DNA of 64,000 bases from Lepidurus packardi. Its lineage: Eukaryota > Arthropoda > Branchiopoda > Notostraca > Triopsidae. Each line of letters begins with the position of its first letter. The stretch's first letter is position 1. Shown here piece after piece: positions 13,282-25,900 of the stretch. Under the pieces are notes generated by a model, which saw nothing but the letters and a program-made list of their open reading frames with translations, searched no databases and was not told where the DNA came from. The stretch covers positions 1,302,001 to 1,366,000 of the forward strand of contig JAKZAN010000007.1 in the NCBI GenBank assembly GCA_023053545.1. Direction: 5' to 3'. Made by a program: the position numbers and the translations under genes.

Positions 13282-16200
13282 TCAGAACTGGTCACACAGA
13301 AGGTTACACATTTCTCGGGCAACCGATTCTTTGCTTGCTCGAATAGTAAGACGATACATCTGTAGTCACAAATAAATTGCAATTCATTATGCATTAAGAA
13401 GACATTATGATTTACTGTGGTTGCCATACCTGTGCCTGCTTATTAGGTTCTAAGCGCAATAAACAGCCGACCTGTTGTGTGCGGCTATGAATAATTCCAG
13501 CGCAAACGTAATTCTCAGGATTAGGATCTATACCTTCCAAAACCTGCATACCAAAGCCAGCAAGTTTTCCTTTTGTTGTAGTAGAGTCCATAGGGAACAC
13601 AGCTTTAAATATTTTCTGTGCTTCTTGGGTAGGACTGTGAAGGGGGGAAAAAAGCATGTCAAAACCCTGTATAATCGGGAAGATAGGACAAATCCTACCC
13701 GCTCAAGTTTTTCCACCGGGCAAAGAACGTTTCTCCTTTCATATCAGTGGGCTCAAAAAATTTGTTCATTGATAAAGGAAGCTTAAGCTGGAATCGCTGC
13801 TGAATACCCTTGTACAGAAAAACCAATGTCAACGTCGGAAAATCTAAAAACGCGTAAACTAGTAACCTCAAAGACAAAAGAAATCACACTTTACAGACCT
13901 GCAAAGTCCTCTACGCATTCTATGTGGATTAGCTGCTGGATTTGAGCGCCAGCTTCAATAGCGGAATCCACGGGTTTCACTTGGACAAGGACTTTGCTTG
14001 CAAGTTCCGGTGGTGTGTCAACGCTGGTAGTGAAATTCTAAAGTATACACATACAATATAAGGCAAGAAGACAAACGTAAGCAAAAATTACTTGTAAGGC
14101 AAAAGAAGTCTTGTTGCCATAATACAACGCCAAACGTCCCAAATTTTGTCGAAACTCGGCCTTGATACCCACTTGGATCAAATCGTTTTCAAATAAAATC
14201 CCATTATTTTTGCAGACAAACCTACAACGTGTAAAATATGCGCAATTAAATCATATTATAATATCGTTTACTATAATACTTCTTTAGGTTGTCAATGGTG
14301 GTGGTGTTGCCCAATGCATTGAAGCTATTAGTTTGAGGAGTTGGACTGACAGAGGTACCGCTAAAAACGTCGGCCAGGACGTCCACTAGTGGTGGAGAAG
14401 TCAGTTGGGCGTTAAAGTTGATCTGTGTTGCAGGAGATGCAGCCAAGCTGAGTAAATCAGATTCCTTAACAGCCGGTGACTAAACGTAACAGTCATATAA
14501 CGTAATTTCAGGATTAATAAACAAGCTTACTCCACGGTGATTATTAACTACAACGCTTGGGACAGGGCTCTTGTGCTCCTTTATTTCTCCTTCTGGTAAC
14601 CGACCGGGTTTTTTCTTCTTCAAAATGGCCAAAATCGAAGATTCCCTCTCTGGGAAAGGCGGCATTTCTTCTAAGACTGTTGCTAAAACGTCTGTAGAAG
14701 CAACCATGCTAAGCTGTAAGTATTCTGAAGCTCGCTGTTGCAATTCAGCGTCTGCACTGCGAATATTATTGTCAGACTTGAAGACGTCTTGGATCTGGGT
14801 CTTGATTTCCGGGAACAAGTTCACGAATTTGACATACGTCGACAACAGAAGGGCTCGGGTCATGGCAGAGCAGAGATGATACTACAACATACATATACAT
14901 AATAGGTACTTTATTTCTCAAAAAAGGCAACAAAGTCAAAACATTACGTACTTTGGAATGTAGAAGTTGGAATTGGATGGCAGGAGAAGATCGTTGATCC
15001 CCAGCAATCAGGTTGCCAAACTCTCCAAGAATATAGGCGCCTACTTTAACCATATTTTCATGGCAAGCAGGAGCTTGCAACGCCTAGAAAGTAAAATTAA
15101 TATTTATTACAATAACGGAAACTTTTACCTCAAAGCAAGTTTTTGCAGAGTAGCCTTGTACATCTTCTCGATTAATTACAATTTGCACCACACGATACCA
15201 AACCTCATCCGAAACGTAATCTCCCGCGATGCGAATCAAATTTAAGATGACATCCACGTACCAAGTGTAATCAGTGGCATACTTTTCAGCCAAAATGGCA
15301 ACTTTCAACACCTTCAAGAGCTCAACATTATTCAGAATACAGAAAACGCCAAAGGCAGCTAGTCAGAAATTACCATTTCTTCCCGGATAGAGTAGTCAGC
15401 GGATTCCAAATAATGTAGCATCTCTTGAACTATTTCTTCAGCATTAGATTTGTCACACATGGCGTACAATAAATCCACAGCACGCTGCCGAACCGATACG
15501 TCCCGCTCAGTCTAAAAAAACGAGTCAATTCCTGATTAGTAGCCTTCGAATCTTCAACGTGAACTTACTTTTAATGCATTGATGACAGTTTCTTGATGTT
15601 TCTTTACGGCCTCATGCGAGAACTCTGATGTCGCTAGCAAGCACATGGACTCCAACGCCAGATAACGCAAGTTAGTCTCTCGGTGAGACAAAAACTGGCC
15701 CAACTGGTTACACGCCCGCACCAACAAATTAGCATCACTAAAAATATATTTTTTTGTAAAAATCATTATCAATTTTCTAAGTTACATAGACCAACGACGG
15801 AATTACCTGTCCGCATGGATGATAAGACTGATAGCTTCAAATAAGACGGCATTTTTGGCATTGGAGTGCTGTACTTTTTTCGACTTGGGCGGTTCTTGTG
15901 CTTTGTTCAATATGGTTTCCAAGCATTCCGTCAACCGGCCTCGGACTCCAGGGTCATCTACAAAGCCAAAATCGAAACGTTATTCTATAACTTAAAATGT
16001 ATAGCTTACCAGGGGGAGGATAGTTCTGCAGCAACCTCAAAAGTTTGACCGACAGCCAAGGAGCAGGTACAAAATAGTATGTATAGTCCTGTAAGTCGGT
16101 GTAGCTTGACGTAACAATCTAGAGAGAAAATATATTAATCTGGATGTGAAGTATAATAGCCGAGAGACTTTGAAGACTTACCCGACTCAAACGTGAAACG

Positions 16201-17056
16201 GCTAAACTAACGCAGCCCTTATATTCATCCGGATTCATCTTGACTAATGCTTCAATTAGGGAAGCAGCTGCGGTAACCACGCCCATATGTTGATCATTCA
16301 ACAGATGAATGATACGTGAAGTCCATTCGCCACTAGGAACGATTTCAGGCGACGTGCGTAGCAGTCTTAACAGGCAAAGCGCAGCCGATTGCTTCACAAC
16401 ATCAATAGTATCCCTAAATTACGAATGAAACTTCGCTCTCTGCATATAATTTAAAAGAAGATGTTGGCAAAATTACCCCAGGACGAGCAATTTGGGAATT
16501 TCCGTTCCAAAAGTCTCTGCCATATCTTTGCTTCCAATATTGGCTATACATTGCAAGGCCAAGTTTACGTGCACTGGATTCCTTGAGGCCAAGTCGTTTT
16601 TTATGCTTTGTACAATTAATCGAATTAGATCACTATTGGTGTTCACCAGGACCGATATGAATAAGTAACCCTAGGAAAAACGGACCGCAAATAAGGATAA
16701 CAGCCTAGATTACGTTACAAGAATTACGATTTGCTTTTCCGTGTATTTGTTGGAAGATAATAGGTTGACAGCTTCCATATGCCCAAAATCGATGTCATGA
16801 CCGAGTAAGAATATGAAAAGGAGCTTGCAAACATATTTCTTCTTCTGGTAACCATCAAGCGTCTTATCGCCTTTGAACTTAGAGCGAATATTAGCCAATT
16901 CCTTATTAATGCGCTTGATTTCTGCCTCCTTGCTTTTGCCTATTAACACGCTATTGTAATGCAAACACCCAAGACGTAATTATTAATCTTACAGTTTCGT
17001 ATGTCCGAAATAAAAACGGCTAAACCGCGCATTCCATCGCCACGAACGGCAGGCAT
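13282..17056 (-). CDS. AP2A1/AP-2alpha: AP-2 complex subunit alpha (alpha-adaptin)
   Basis: Alpha-adaptin is a large subunit of the AP-2 clathrin adaptor. It binds PIP2 at the plasma membrane and, through its C-terminal ear, recruits endocytic accessory proteins. Exon 1 starts at ATG 17054-17056 ([18 protein letters not shown]). Downstream exons follow the family exactly: [116 protein letters not shown], and [21 protein letters not shown] hinge with low-complexity Ser/Thr/Pro follows at about 14250-14480. The ear contains [17 protein letters not shown] and [12 protein letters not shown], and the last exon ends [15 protein letters not shown] then CNLLCDQF before the stop at 13282-13284. At least a dozen small introns keep frame. 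The trunk looks complete. Confidence 0.95.
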
Positions 17057-19490
17057 GGTAAGAGTGGTTAACAGATCAGCTGCCTGGAATGAAGAAAGAA
17101 TATAATGCAACTACACCTAAAGTTCACAATACAGCTAACAAATTTCTTGTTTTGCTTTCTTTATTTGAAAAATTTCGGCATTTGAGTTGGTGAAAAGTTT
17201 ACCGGTGTCGCATGGGCGCAAGGGCTAGTTTATTGATTATATCCTGGCTTTTCCCTAGGATGCTTTACAGTTCGTTTCTCAATTTAATTTTGAGGATGAA
17301 ACCGTTCATATTCGGATCAAGTCTTTTAGTTTTACTTCTTCCTATTATAAGTCCAAGAATACCTAAAGACAAAACTTACAGACGTACTGTACAAAATGAA
17401 AGGTAACACTATACCACGAAAAGCGAAGTACCGAAACGAAAGGTACGTACAGGTATCAAGAGAAATTGTCTTTGAGTAAGTACATTAGAGAAGGTAGCGT
17501 TGCTAATTTGTTTTCTGATAAACTTCATGACTGAAAGAGATACCCGAGTCAAAGATGCGGCCGAATGCCAATTTCGCAGTTTGTTTGTGGGACAATGCAT
17601 TACCATAAATGATAAGCAAAAGACAACCATATCAAAAGCCTCAAACTATCTTTTAGAAATAAAGATCTTTTCACATCTGAATAACTCAGAAGGAATTTGA
17701 AACCAAAATTAGTTATATAAAATAGTGTGCCTTTAACTGCTGTAGAGCGAAGGCGATCACGTTCACATGAATAACGGCCCTTAAAGCTATGCGGCACAAC
17801 CCCTTTCTATCTTGTCAGACATCAAGAGAAAAACGAAACAACTTACCTACTGATGTAAATATCAACGACGGACGAAAAATACCAAAGATTCGTTTACCTA
17901 ACAAGAAAGAAAAGAAAATATTCACAGACTACACGGGACTGGAAACTCCCCTTTTCAGGATAGGTTGTTTACGTAGCGTATTTTGGTGGGTCTAAAAGAT
18001 GAACGAAGAAGATGAATCGTGAACATACGAACCCGTACCAGTGACATTATGCTAGCGGTACCTTCCTTCCTAGTCTAAACTAGAATAGACTACACTAAAC
18101 TAGACCAAACTAAACAAATTTAAAAAATTCAAAAAGTCGGAACAGATTAACCAAAACCATACAAATCAATTGAGTAGAACTGTAAAATTTCCGATTCATT
18201 TTTCAAAAAGGTGTATGCTATGAACTAGCTTATAACATGAAAGGAATTGTGTGGCATGCAAGTATCGTTAGCAAAGATTCAAAAAGCGCGCCTATTTTCG
18301 CACAACCATGGTGTCTGAGTTTGAGTTAGGTCCGTACAGATATATCTATAGTGTATATGATCTAAGAATAAAACGGAACTTTCTACAAACTTTGATTCTT
18401 TATCGTGTTTATTGTCCAACGTATAGCCGAACAAAAACTACAAAATCACCATGGAGTGTAAAAAATTATTAAACGTAGAGTGTGAAAATTTGTTAAATTA
18501 TTTATTAAACTTTCTCACATAGTTTAAAGTTTGCTCCTTAGAGGGCGACATGAAAAACGATTCGCTCATGCTCGCCAAAAACTGGAACGAGCGAACTGGC
18601 TCGTCGCTCGCGAAATTTCGATCTCGCTCGTTGCAGCTGTGGTAGACATGTCCATAAGAACGTAAAAAAAAGACCAAATATTTGTATTTCCATGGATTAT
18701 GAGACACAGACTAAGAACAAGACTTCAGCGTCGTTCTCGAGTCCAAAATAATAATTATCAAATATAAATCATCTTACTCAAAATTAGGGCTTGCCCAGTT
18801 CCCATTCTAAAGTCGCTTGGCTCTGATAGGGTTATCGGACACAGCCCACGTATGTCTGTGGTTTTGGAACTTTCTTGTGTGTAGGAAGCTTATATGACCC
18901 ACCTCGGACAATACATTCTAGAGAGTTGATTTACGCATTGTGAAGGTTTACCGTCTGGGTCCTCAACCAACCACTATTTGCCACCCTAATTCGACAAATA
19001 ACGATGATGCTTGGTGTCCATTGAGCTGATCTCTCGTTTCTCGTTGATTTTTTTTGGTTTTGACATTACCTAGTTAGCTTGCTAACACGGCAAATTATGG
19101 AAAATGACTTAAGCAGACTTGTTTGATCTGGAATACATGTAAAACAAACTTAATCTTACACGTCTATAGAAGAGAGATGTTTTAAAGTATACACGACAAA
19201 CATAACAAGTGTACAAGGAAATCATTCTCCCTGTTGTCTGTTTAATTTTAAAAAGAATGAATGAATATAAAAACAATATTACACCAGTTCCACTGTTAGG
19301 GCGACACTTCCTGTTATAAACGAAATGGATCCAATCAGATTATAGCTCATGTAGAGTACTATACCATCCGAAATAAAAGCTACCGACGTTTCGTTTCTAC
19401 AAGGTTCGGTGGGAAGTCGTAAAATTAGTTTTGGTGTGCGTTCCAAAGACACGACGACCAACGACGCCATAATGAATAATTAAAGGTAAC
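17057..19490. other. Long spacer upstream of AP-2 alpha
   Basis: About 2.4 kb with no recognisable coding exon. It should contain the AP-2 alpha promoter and any untranslated first exon, plus the 3' UTR of the ZDHHC gene at the right end. A short run of imperfect 'ctaaactaga' units lies near 18071-18116. A 63-codon frame at 19279-19470 is discussed in the findings. Confidence 0.45.
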
Positions 19491-21367
19491 CTAGGATTCG
19501 TCCGATTTCTCCGTCTTGATGGTACACCATTCGGTAGCTTTGTTTTCTGGACAGAATTACTACTACTATACCGTACCTTTGTCTGAAGAATGTCGTACAA
19601 ATTGTGTTGCTTCCATGGGATTAACTGCTTGAGCATCTCCGCTTCTATCTGAACTGTCACCACCTTCTTCCATCCACCGCTGCTGAGCCCCAAGCAAGGT
19701 ATCCCTGTCTTCTTCGAGGTTACGCTGAGGAAAAGTAATGCCGTCCCCCATACTACAGTGAATGAAACAACACACAGTGTACGGAAAACGCAAAATAGTC
19801 TGGCCGGCTGAAACAAAGAGCAACGTAGGAGAACAAAAAGGCGCGTTTCTTTAATATTCCTAGCGTTAGGAAATAATAATAATAAAGGAAAGCAATGAGA
19901 AACGCAAACCAAAAGATGACTAATATAAATTAGGAAGGTAACCGTGCCGGTTCGTCTAACCTGGTTAAAATGGGAACAGCACTGAGTGCTGGGGTTGGGG
20001 TCTGAGTGATGCCCATTGAGTCATAAGTAGGAGGAACTGTTGCTGAAGACAACTCAGGCGGCCAACGAAATTCGGAGCCTTCGCCTCGACTAAAGTATTT
20101 CGTCAAGGAAGTAATACAAATGGTGGAGTAAATAAAAAGAAATGAGGCTTCAAAATGAAACAATAAAAAAAAGTGACGAAAATAAGCAAAAAAAGCAATG
20201 TGCATTAAAGGCGTTCCACATCTAGATCACTCACCTTGTAGATATTGGGACAAACCAGAATCTCTTATCATCACCAAACACTTCCAAAAAGTTACTGTAT
20301 TTTCCTAAGCTAAACCCATTCTTATCCGGTCCGGTACGGAACAACGGCGCGCGAAATGCTTCTACAAATTTCATTACATGATGCAAGCGAAAATTCATGA
20401 TTAGTAACCGCTTACCTAAAGTTGTTCTATTGCGCAAGACCAAAAAGATATGGTAGCCAAACAAAGACACCAAACTGACGGCGAACATTAGAGCCACAAA
20501 GAATAGAAACAAAACGTGAAATCTTCCAGTTAATCCATCCAACTCATTCTGTAACAACAAAAGGTTAGCTTAGAAAAGCACAACTTGACCAATTTTTACC
20601 TTCCAAAACTTGATAAAGTATGGCAATGTTGACGCCGCAATGAAAAGACAATAAACGACGGCATAACCCAGAAAAAGCAGAAAAAATTTGTAATTGGAGA
20701 AGCCTACACAGTTGTTGACCCAAGGACAATGATGATCCATTTTTAGTACGCAACTGCCGCACACACTACAATGGTGCGCTCTATCTGGTTTTATATGAAG
20801 GCATTTTTCACAATAGCGGACTGTAGATGAATTAATATTGATATTCCAATAAGAACTGCGAAAGCGAATAATTGATAAAACCTCCAAAAGTGGTCCGCGT
20901 TACGACCGGTAAATTTGCAGCTAGTTGTTCAAGAATCTGTTTCTGTGACTCTTGTGTTTCTGCTCTTTCCAACTTATCAACATCTGCTACAGACAACTGG
21001 AACTATAAAAGAAGATTTGCTGCAGTACGTACAATTAAGAAGATTTGGCCCCTACCCTTTTTGGTACTAAGCCAATTGGCGTAAAGATAGTTTTCCAGTA
21101 AGACCATGCTAGCATAGTTACTAACACATGGTACATCAGAAGATATATAATTCTTTGAGGAATACTGTCTATGGCAACTGTAAAGAAATCAAGTATTATT
21201 AAATATAATTATTCCGTTAAAATAAAAAAAAAAAAAAACTTACAAAAGCATAGCAGTATGACATATGAATAATATGACCATACCAGAACTGTGACAATAA
21301 ACACTACGGGTAGGAATTTAAAGATTTGGATACACCATGAGCAAGCTTTTGACAAGTTTGATGGCAT
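19491..21367 (-). CDS. ZDHHC15: Palmitoyltransferase ZDHHC2/ZDHHC15-type
   Basis: DHHC enzymes attach palmitate to cysteines of Golgi and plasma-membrane proteins. Exon 1 starts at ATG 21365-21367 with a good Kozak context ([20 protein letters not shown]) and membrane segment 1. Exon 2 has [20 protein letters not shown]. The next exons carry the cysteine-rich domain: [20 protein letters not shown], then [20 protein letters not shown] with the catalytic DHHC. Two more membrane segments follow, then [20 protein letters not shown] and RFWFVPIST. From the donor at 20235 two acceptors of the same phase are available, at 20089 and 19752, giving alternative C-terminal regions ([10 protein letters not shown] or [11 protein letters not shown]). 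The 19752 exon joins a last exon ending [10 protein letters not shown] at 19491. ZDHHC2, ZDHHC15 and ZDHHC20 cannot be separated with certainty. Confidence 0.92.
19961..20089 (-). other. ZDHHC cassette or alternative terminal exon
   Basis: On the minus strand this segment follows a ctttag acceptor and opens with the same phase as the exon at 19577-19752. It encodes [16 protein letters not shown] and a Thr/Pro-rich tail. If spliced out at GTTAGA it is 129 nt, a multiple of three, and could be included as a cassette. If read through, it ends at TAA 19930-19932 as a short alternative C-terminus. Confidence 0.55.
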
Positions 21368-22014
21368 GGTGGCCTTTTTTCAAACGTTAACGGCATTCGG
21401 CCACCTATTACAAAAGAATCGTTACTTGATTATAAATAACCACTAAAATTCCGAAAAACTTTTTTTAGGTTTCAAATATAGTACTCAAACTGTGATTCAA
21501 ATTAAGATCCCACTAAGTCCTTTCTATTCTGTTGCTGTGAAATTTTCTTCACTTAACATATCCTCGAACGTCACCTGTACATCATGTAAACAGAAAGGCC
21601 AACAAACAAACAGGAATAGAAGGTACACTCTGTAGGGCCACATTCAGTACGGTAAAGGCTCGCTTCTAGCGCCATCAAATATAGATTGCTTAAAACTAAC
21701 CAGAAAACTTTCGGCAGAGAACTAGGACTGAGTTCCATGACGTTAGCCTAAATTAACTTGCAATATAGTTTTAAAATAATCGTAAACGTTTGACTAGTTA
21801 ATACCCTCTACAGCTATGACATGACGTAGCAATACTGTCACGGAAGTTTCGCAATACTAGGTGCAGGTTGCGCGTGGGAGTCCTCTTGCTTTCTGCCATC
21901 TCTTTCGCAGCGACTTCCGCCTACTACGCGCTCAGCTCTCTGTCTTTCTCTCACAAGAGGCAGTAAACAAAACACCAATTAAAATCTAAGGGAATTGTTG
22001 GGATTAAAGCTACA
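21368..22014. promoter_or_regulatory. Shared upstream region of ZDHHC and MTPN
   Basis: A 647-bp spacer between divergent start codons. It should hold both promoters and 5' UTRs. Positions 21830-21950 are less AT-rich and lie just before the myotrophin start. No TATA box was identified. Confidence 0.5.
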
Positions 22015-22650
22015 ATGAGCGACCTCGTATGGGATATTAAAAACGGCGAGTTGGACTTGGTAAAAAAAGACGTTGAAGGAAAGGTAACACTTGAAAAAAT
22101 GTGTACTTAACATGGTGCTTTTACCGAGCATATTTTTTTGTGTCCAATTGGCTAGGAATTATTTGTCTGTTGCTGAGTATCGGCCTATTGTCCATGCATT
22201 TTTTTACATTGAAATTAAAACTAGTATTTATATTTATAGTGTGTCATCTTTGTTGTTTTAAAGGGGATAGATATAAATAAGCAAATTGACGGGCGTCCAC
22301 CCCTGGTCTATGCTGCTGATTATGGTCAGGAGATGATTCTAAGTTATTTACTTGAAAAAGGAGCCAATCCAAACGTAAGTTCAGTTGTGATCGAAGACTT
22401 CTGCATAACTTTGTACCAATGCTTTTTTAGGCAACAGATACACACGGCATAACTGCGATTTTGGCTGCGATTTGGGAGGGCCACACGAATTGTGTTAGAT
22501 TGCTTTTAAGCAAGGTAAGTTCTTGAGATTTAGACAAAAACTTGCTTAACATGTACTTCACAGGGTGCTTCAAAAAATGGCACGGCTCCTGATGGAAAAA
22601 GCTATTTTGAAGCTGCTGAAAAAGATGAGATTAAGGCGTTACTGCAGTAA
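22015..22650 (+). CDS. MTPN: Myotrophin (ankyrin repeat protein)
   Basis: Myotrophin (V-1) is a small cytosolic ankyrin protein that binds actin capping protein and inhibits capping. The start at 22015 gives [20 protein letters not shown]. Exon 2 (after a 22263 acceptor) gives [20 protein letters not shown] and LLEKGANPN, exon 3 gives [20 protein letters not shown], and exon 4 gives [20 protein letters not shown] before TAA 22648-22650. The number of ankyrin units and the ending in KALLQ match the family, and the length (about 118 residues) is typical. A polyadenylation signal AATAAA lies at 22855-22860. The gene converges on SETDB1. Confidence 0.93.
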
Positions 22651-22854
22651 GTTTCGTGCCGAAACAATATCCAAAAGTTTGGTTTCACATTAACCCTATC
22701 CTTCAAAAATAAGAAATCATTTTTCAGCAAAAAGTGGCGACCTAGTCTTTCGAAACTGCTATTAATCCATATTTCTTATTACACAAAATTTTCCAATCAT
22801 GTCGTTAGCTTCTGCTTTTTATACCCTATTTCTAATGGAAAGTACCATTGTGTC

Positions 22855-22860
22855 AATAAA
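22855..22860 (+). terminator. Polyadenylation signal of MTPN
   Basis: Canonical AATAAA about 205 bp after the myotrophin stop codon, followed by a T-rich stretch. It lies within 90 bp of the SETDB1 stop on the other strand, so the two 3' ends nearly meet. Confidence 0.6.
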
Positions 22861-22947
22861 CGTGTTTCATTTAACACTACACACAATTTTTTTCCAGACA
22901 CTCAAAATGCTGTGATCCTAAGGAGAGGTGAAAGAAAACTAAGCCGC

Positions 22948-25900
22948 TTATAGCAAACGACCTTTACAGACAGTTGAGCCACACGAACAGTACATAACTT
23001 TGTCTGGTACACTTCCGACTTCGTAGGCATAATCCCACGTAAGCTCCGTCCCAGCACGGATAAAGACCTTGGCAAAAAAGGCAACCCATGGAAAACGTAG
23101 ATCGTGGGTATCCACGAATACGTTTTGTACGAAAACGTTCGGCGAACAGGAATGCTAAAAGTAGTTAGGAATGTAGGAAAAAGTAAACGGTATACAACAT
23201 AAAGCAAAACAGTCAAATCAGCTTACGTTGAGGTAGCGACCAATATTGCCCGCCAATTTCGCGTCCATGACATAACATTGCTCATTCTCTCCATAGAATT
23301 CTCGCAAAGACCTGAATGGTACTTTATCTTCCAAAGGGTTGCTGACTGGACCAGCACTCTGGCCTACAAATCATATAGTAATTAATATTAAATAACAACG
23401 GTGTGAAAACAAGAAATAAGCCACCATCTAGTTACCAACTATGCAATTCAAGTTAAAGTCTTAATTAGAAAAATGCTACGTTTATCTTCAATATAGTAGA
23501 GTAGGGTGAGACTTAAAGGTTAGTCGTAGCATAATGAATGTTATGTCGTGGAGAGCTTCATGACAAATCAAAAAATTAAATTTAAAATTTACAAAAAGCC
23601 GCTTTCCAACTTTACCAGCTTTTTTGTTGACGGGAAAAGTAAATGCAGTACACGTGTTTTTTATAATAATATTTTTTTTTTTTTAGCAATATGTGGTTTC
23701 TAGTTCTAAACTTCTGATTCGACTTATCCAGGAAAATGCTGAGCTTTCAAAACCTTTAACGAATAAGTGAATTTACCTTCAACCGCCGTCTTCCTCTTAA
23801 ACTTGCTATTCACATCACGCGTAGCTCTATTTACAGCAATGTCGCTCATACGGGTATTCTTCCCCAAGTCGGAAGGACTAGGGCAAAATTCCGTATCCGA
23901 GCTCCTCTCTGAAGGTCCTGCCAACAAACCGTCGTCACTTTCTGAGATTCCGGATTCTTAAAATTTAGGGAAAAAAAGTGAGAAAAAATAACAATATATA
24001 GTTTCAAAATATTTTCTACTGGGAGGGATCTGAGGTTTTACCATTATCTGACAAGGCAGGTGCTTCATCTTCATAACCTTCTTTGAGGCTTTCTTGTACT
24101 TCAATATGATCCAAATCAGCAAAATATTCATCACCACGTTGACCTCTCTAAAGAACACAAAACAATGACAGCATTGGATTAATCTGTTACTTTAAATACT
24201 TCCTCTACCTCATTAGCCTCCTGTTCAGTCAACAGATTTCCAGCATAAATGCAAATAAAGCCGCCTTTGGGAATGTCATTTAAGCAGCGAATTCCCCATC
24301 CGCGTTTTTCGGTTTTGAACACTTGCAGCAATAAGCTCATGGGGTGCTGAACAACGCGATTTAAACACGTCTTCTTGCAAGAACACCTTAAGACATAGTT
24401 TAGTAGAACAACATCTAAGGTTTGGCATACCCACCTTGAGTTACACTCATAAATTCCGGTCATAACCACACTGGGTAGACGACGATGGTTGTAACCGACA
24501 TCTGGATTGGGTTTACCCGAATTTTCCCGTGCAGAGTTCTGAATAGTAAGCTTCCAACAAGCGCACTTTTCTTTGTTCTACATTAGATAAGTTACTGAAT
24601 TAATTAGTCATTTTTGTCTTATAAAAGACAGCTTCAATCTCCTACTTGGCAATTATCTGTGCAGTCACAACAGACCAAGAAATCCTCATCTAGGGTCAGC
24701 TTTACTTTGTTGCTTGGCTTCCGCTGAGTACAATAGTCGATATATTCAGGTTTTGAATCATCCAAACAATTAACACAAGAAACGGGAACGTTTTCTTTCT
24801 TCAACGAAATATCCTGGCAGTAGCATCCGTATCAGACGAATTAGACTACTGCGCACTAAAGAATACGTGACGTACCTCTACGAAGATCTTTATTTTCTCG
24901 GGAACAAACTGAGCAAAACAGCGAATCCAGTCTTCGAAACAAAATAAGTCAACACCCATGTTGGAGCCGACCAAGCGCAAATACCGGTGGACTTCCCTAA
25001 TCGACCTTAGGCGCCTTCCACACGGAGCACGATACACAACAATTTGCTTAGATAACGAATTCTGCTTAATAAGTTCTCTAAATTCAAAATAAAATGGGCG
25101 GATAAACTCTTTGTCAATACCATTAATTAATTTGTTACCGTGCCCAACCGCATAACATTGGAATAGAAAGGGGATTCTGACCATAAAACTTCTCTGGAAC
25201 GAACACTTGATCGGCATTGCAAACCCGTCCGCATTCGTGGGGTTTGTAAACAATAGGCTTGCAAGTGGGATTGCGATTATCCTAAATACAACAAGTTTAA
25301 GAAACTGTTATTGGTCAACAAAAACAACTTTAAGGAATCCTTTGTGTTCAAGAAGTCGTCGCACGTCTCTGCATTTGTCCTCAAATAATTCAACGCTTTT
25401 CTTCGATGTACTTTTTCTAGCTACGGCACGACTAGTTGGGACAGTAACCCGCCATTCTGAAAACAAAAAGAAAATATACATAGGGAGAGATATAAGGGAA
25501 TAAGAACTGGTACTGGTAGCTTCTTCCTGATCATTGTCCTGAGCTCGGGTATACTCAACGTACGGAGTATTTCGCTGCTAGAAATTGTCCATAAAATAAA
25601 GTAAGCTTTTGTTCTCTTTCCCTCTATTCGATTTTACGGACTAACTTTCTTGGTGTGGGCAGCAGCTGAAACGTCATGACGCGCTCGTTGGAATCCTTGG
25701 TGTTTCCGAGTTTCTGCGTTATGCATAGCGACGTACAATGGGCCCAGACGTGTTGAACCACGGTAAATCCATTCATCCCTTCTGTCAGCATCAAAATAAA
25801 TTTTAACCAAAGAGGCATCAAGGTCTGTTACACGCCCGTACCACCACTGACCTACATTAGGAAATCAATTCTTCCATTACTATATTACCATTATTGCATT

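Noticed and set aside
17212..17700. Plus-strand frames upstream of AP-2 alpha
   Set aside because: No conserved motif, no splice continuity; typical chance frames in a long spacer.
19397..19912. 171-codon minus-strand frame across the ZDHHC 3' exons
   Set aside because: It crosses introns in the wrong frame relative to the recognised exon sequence.
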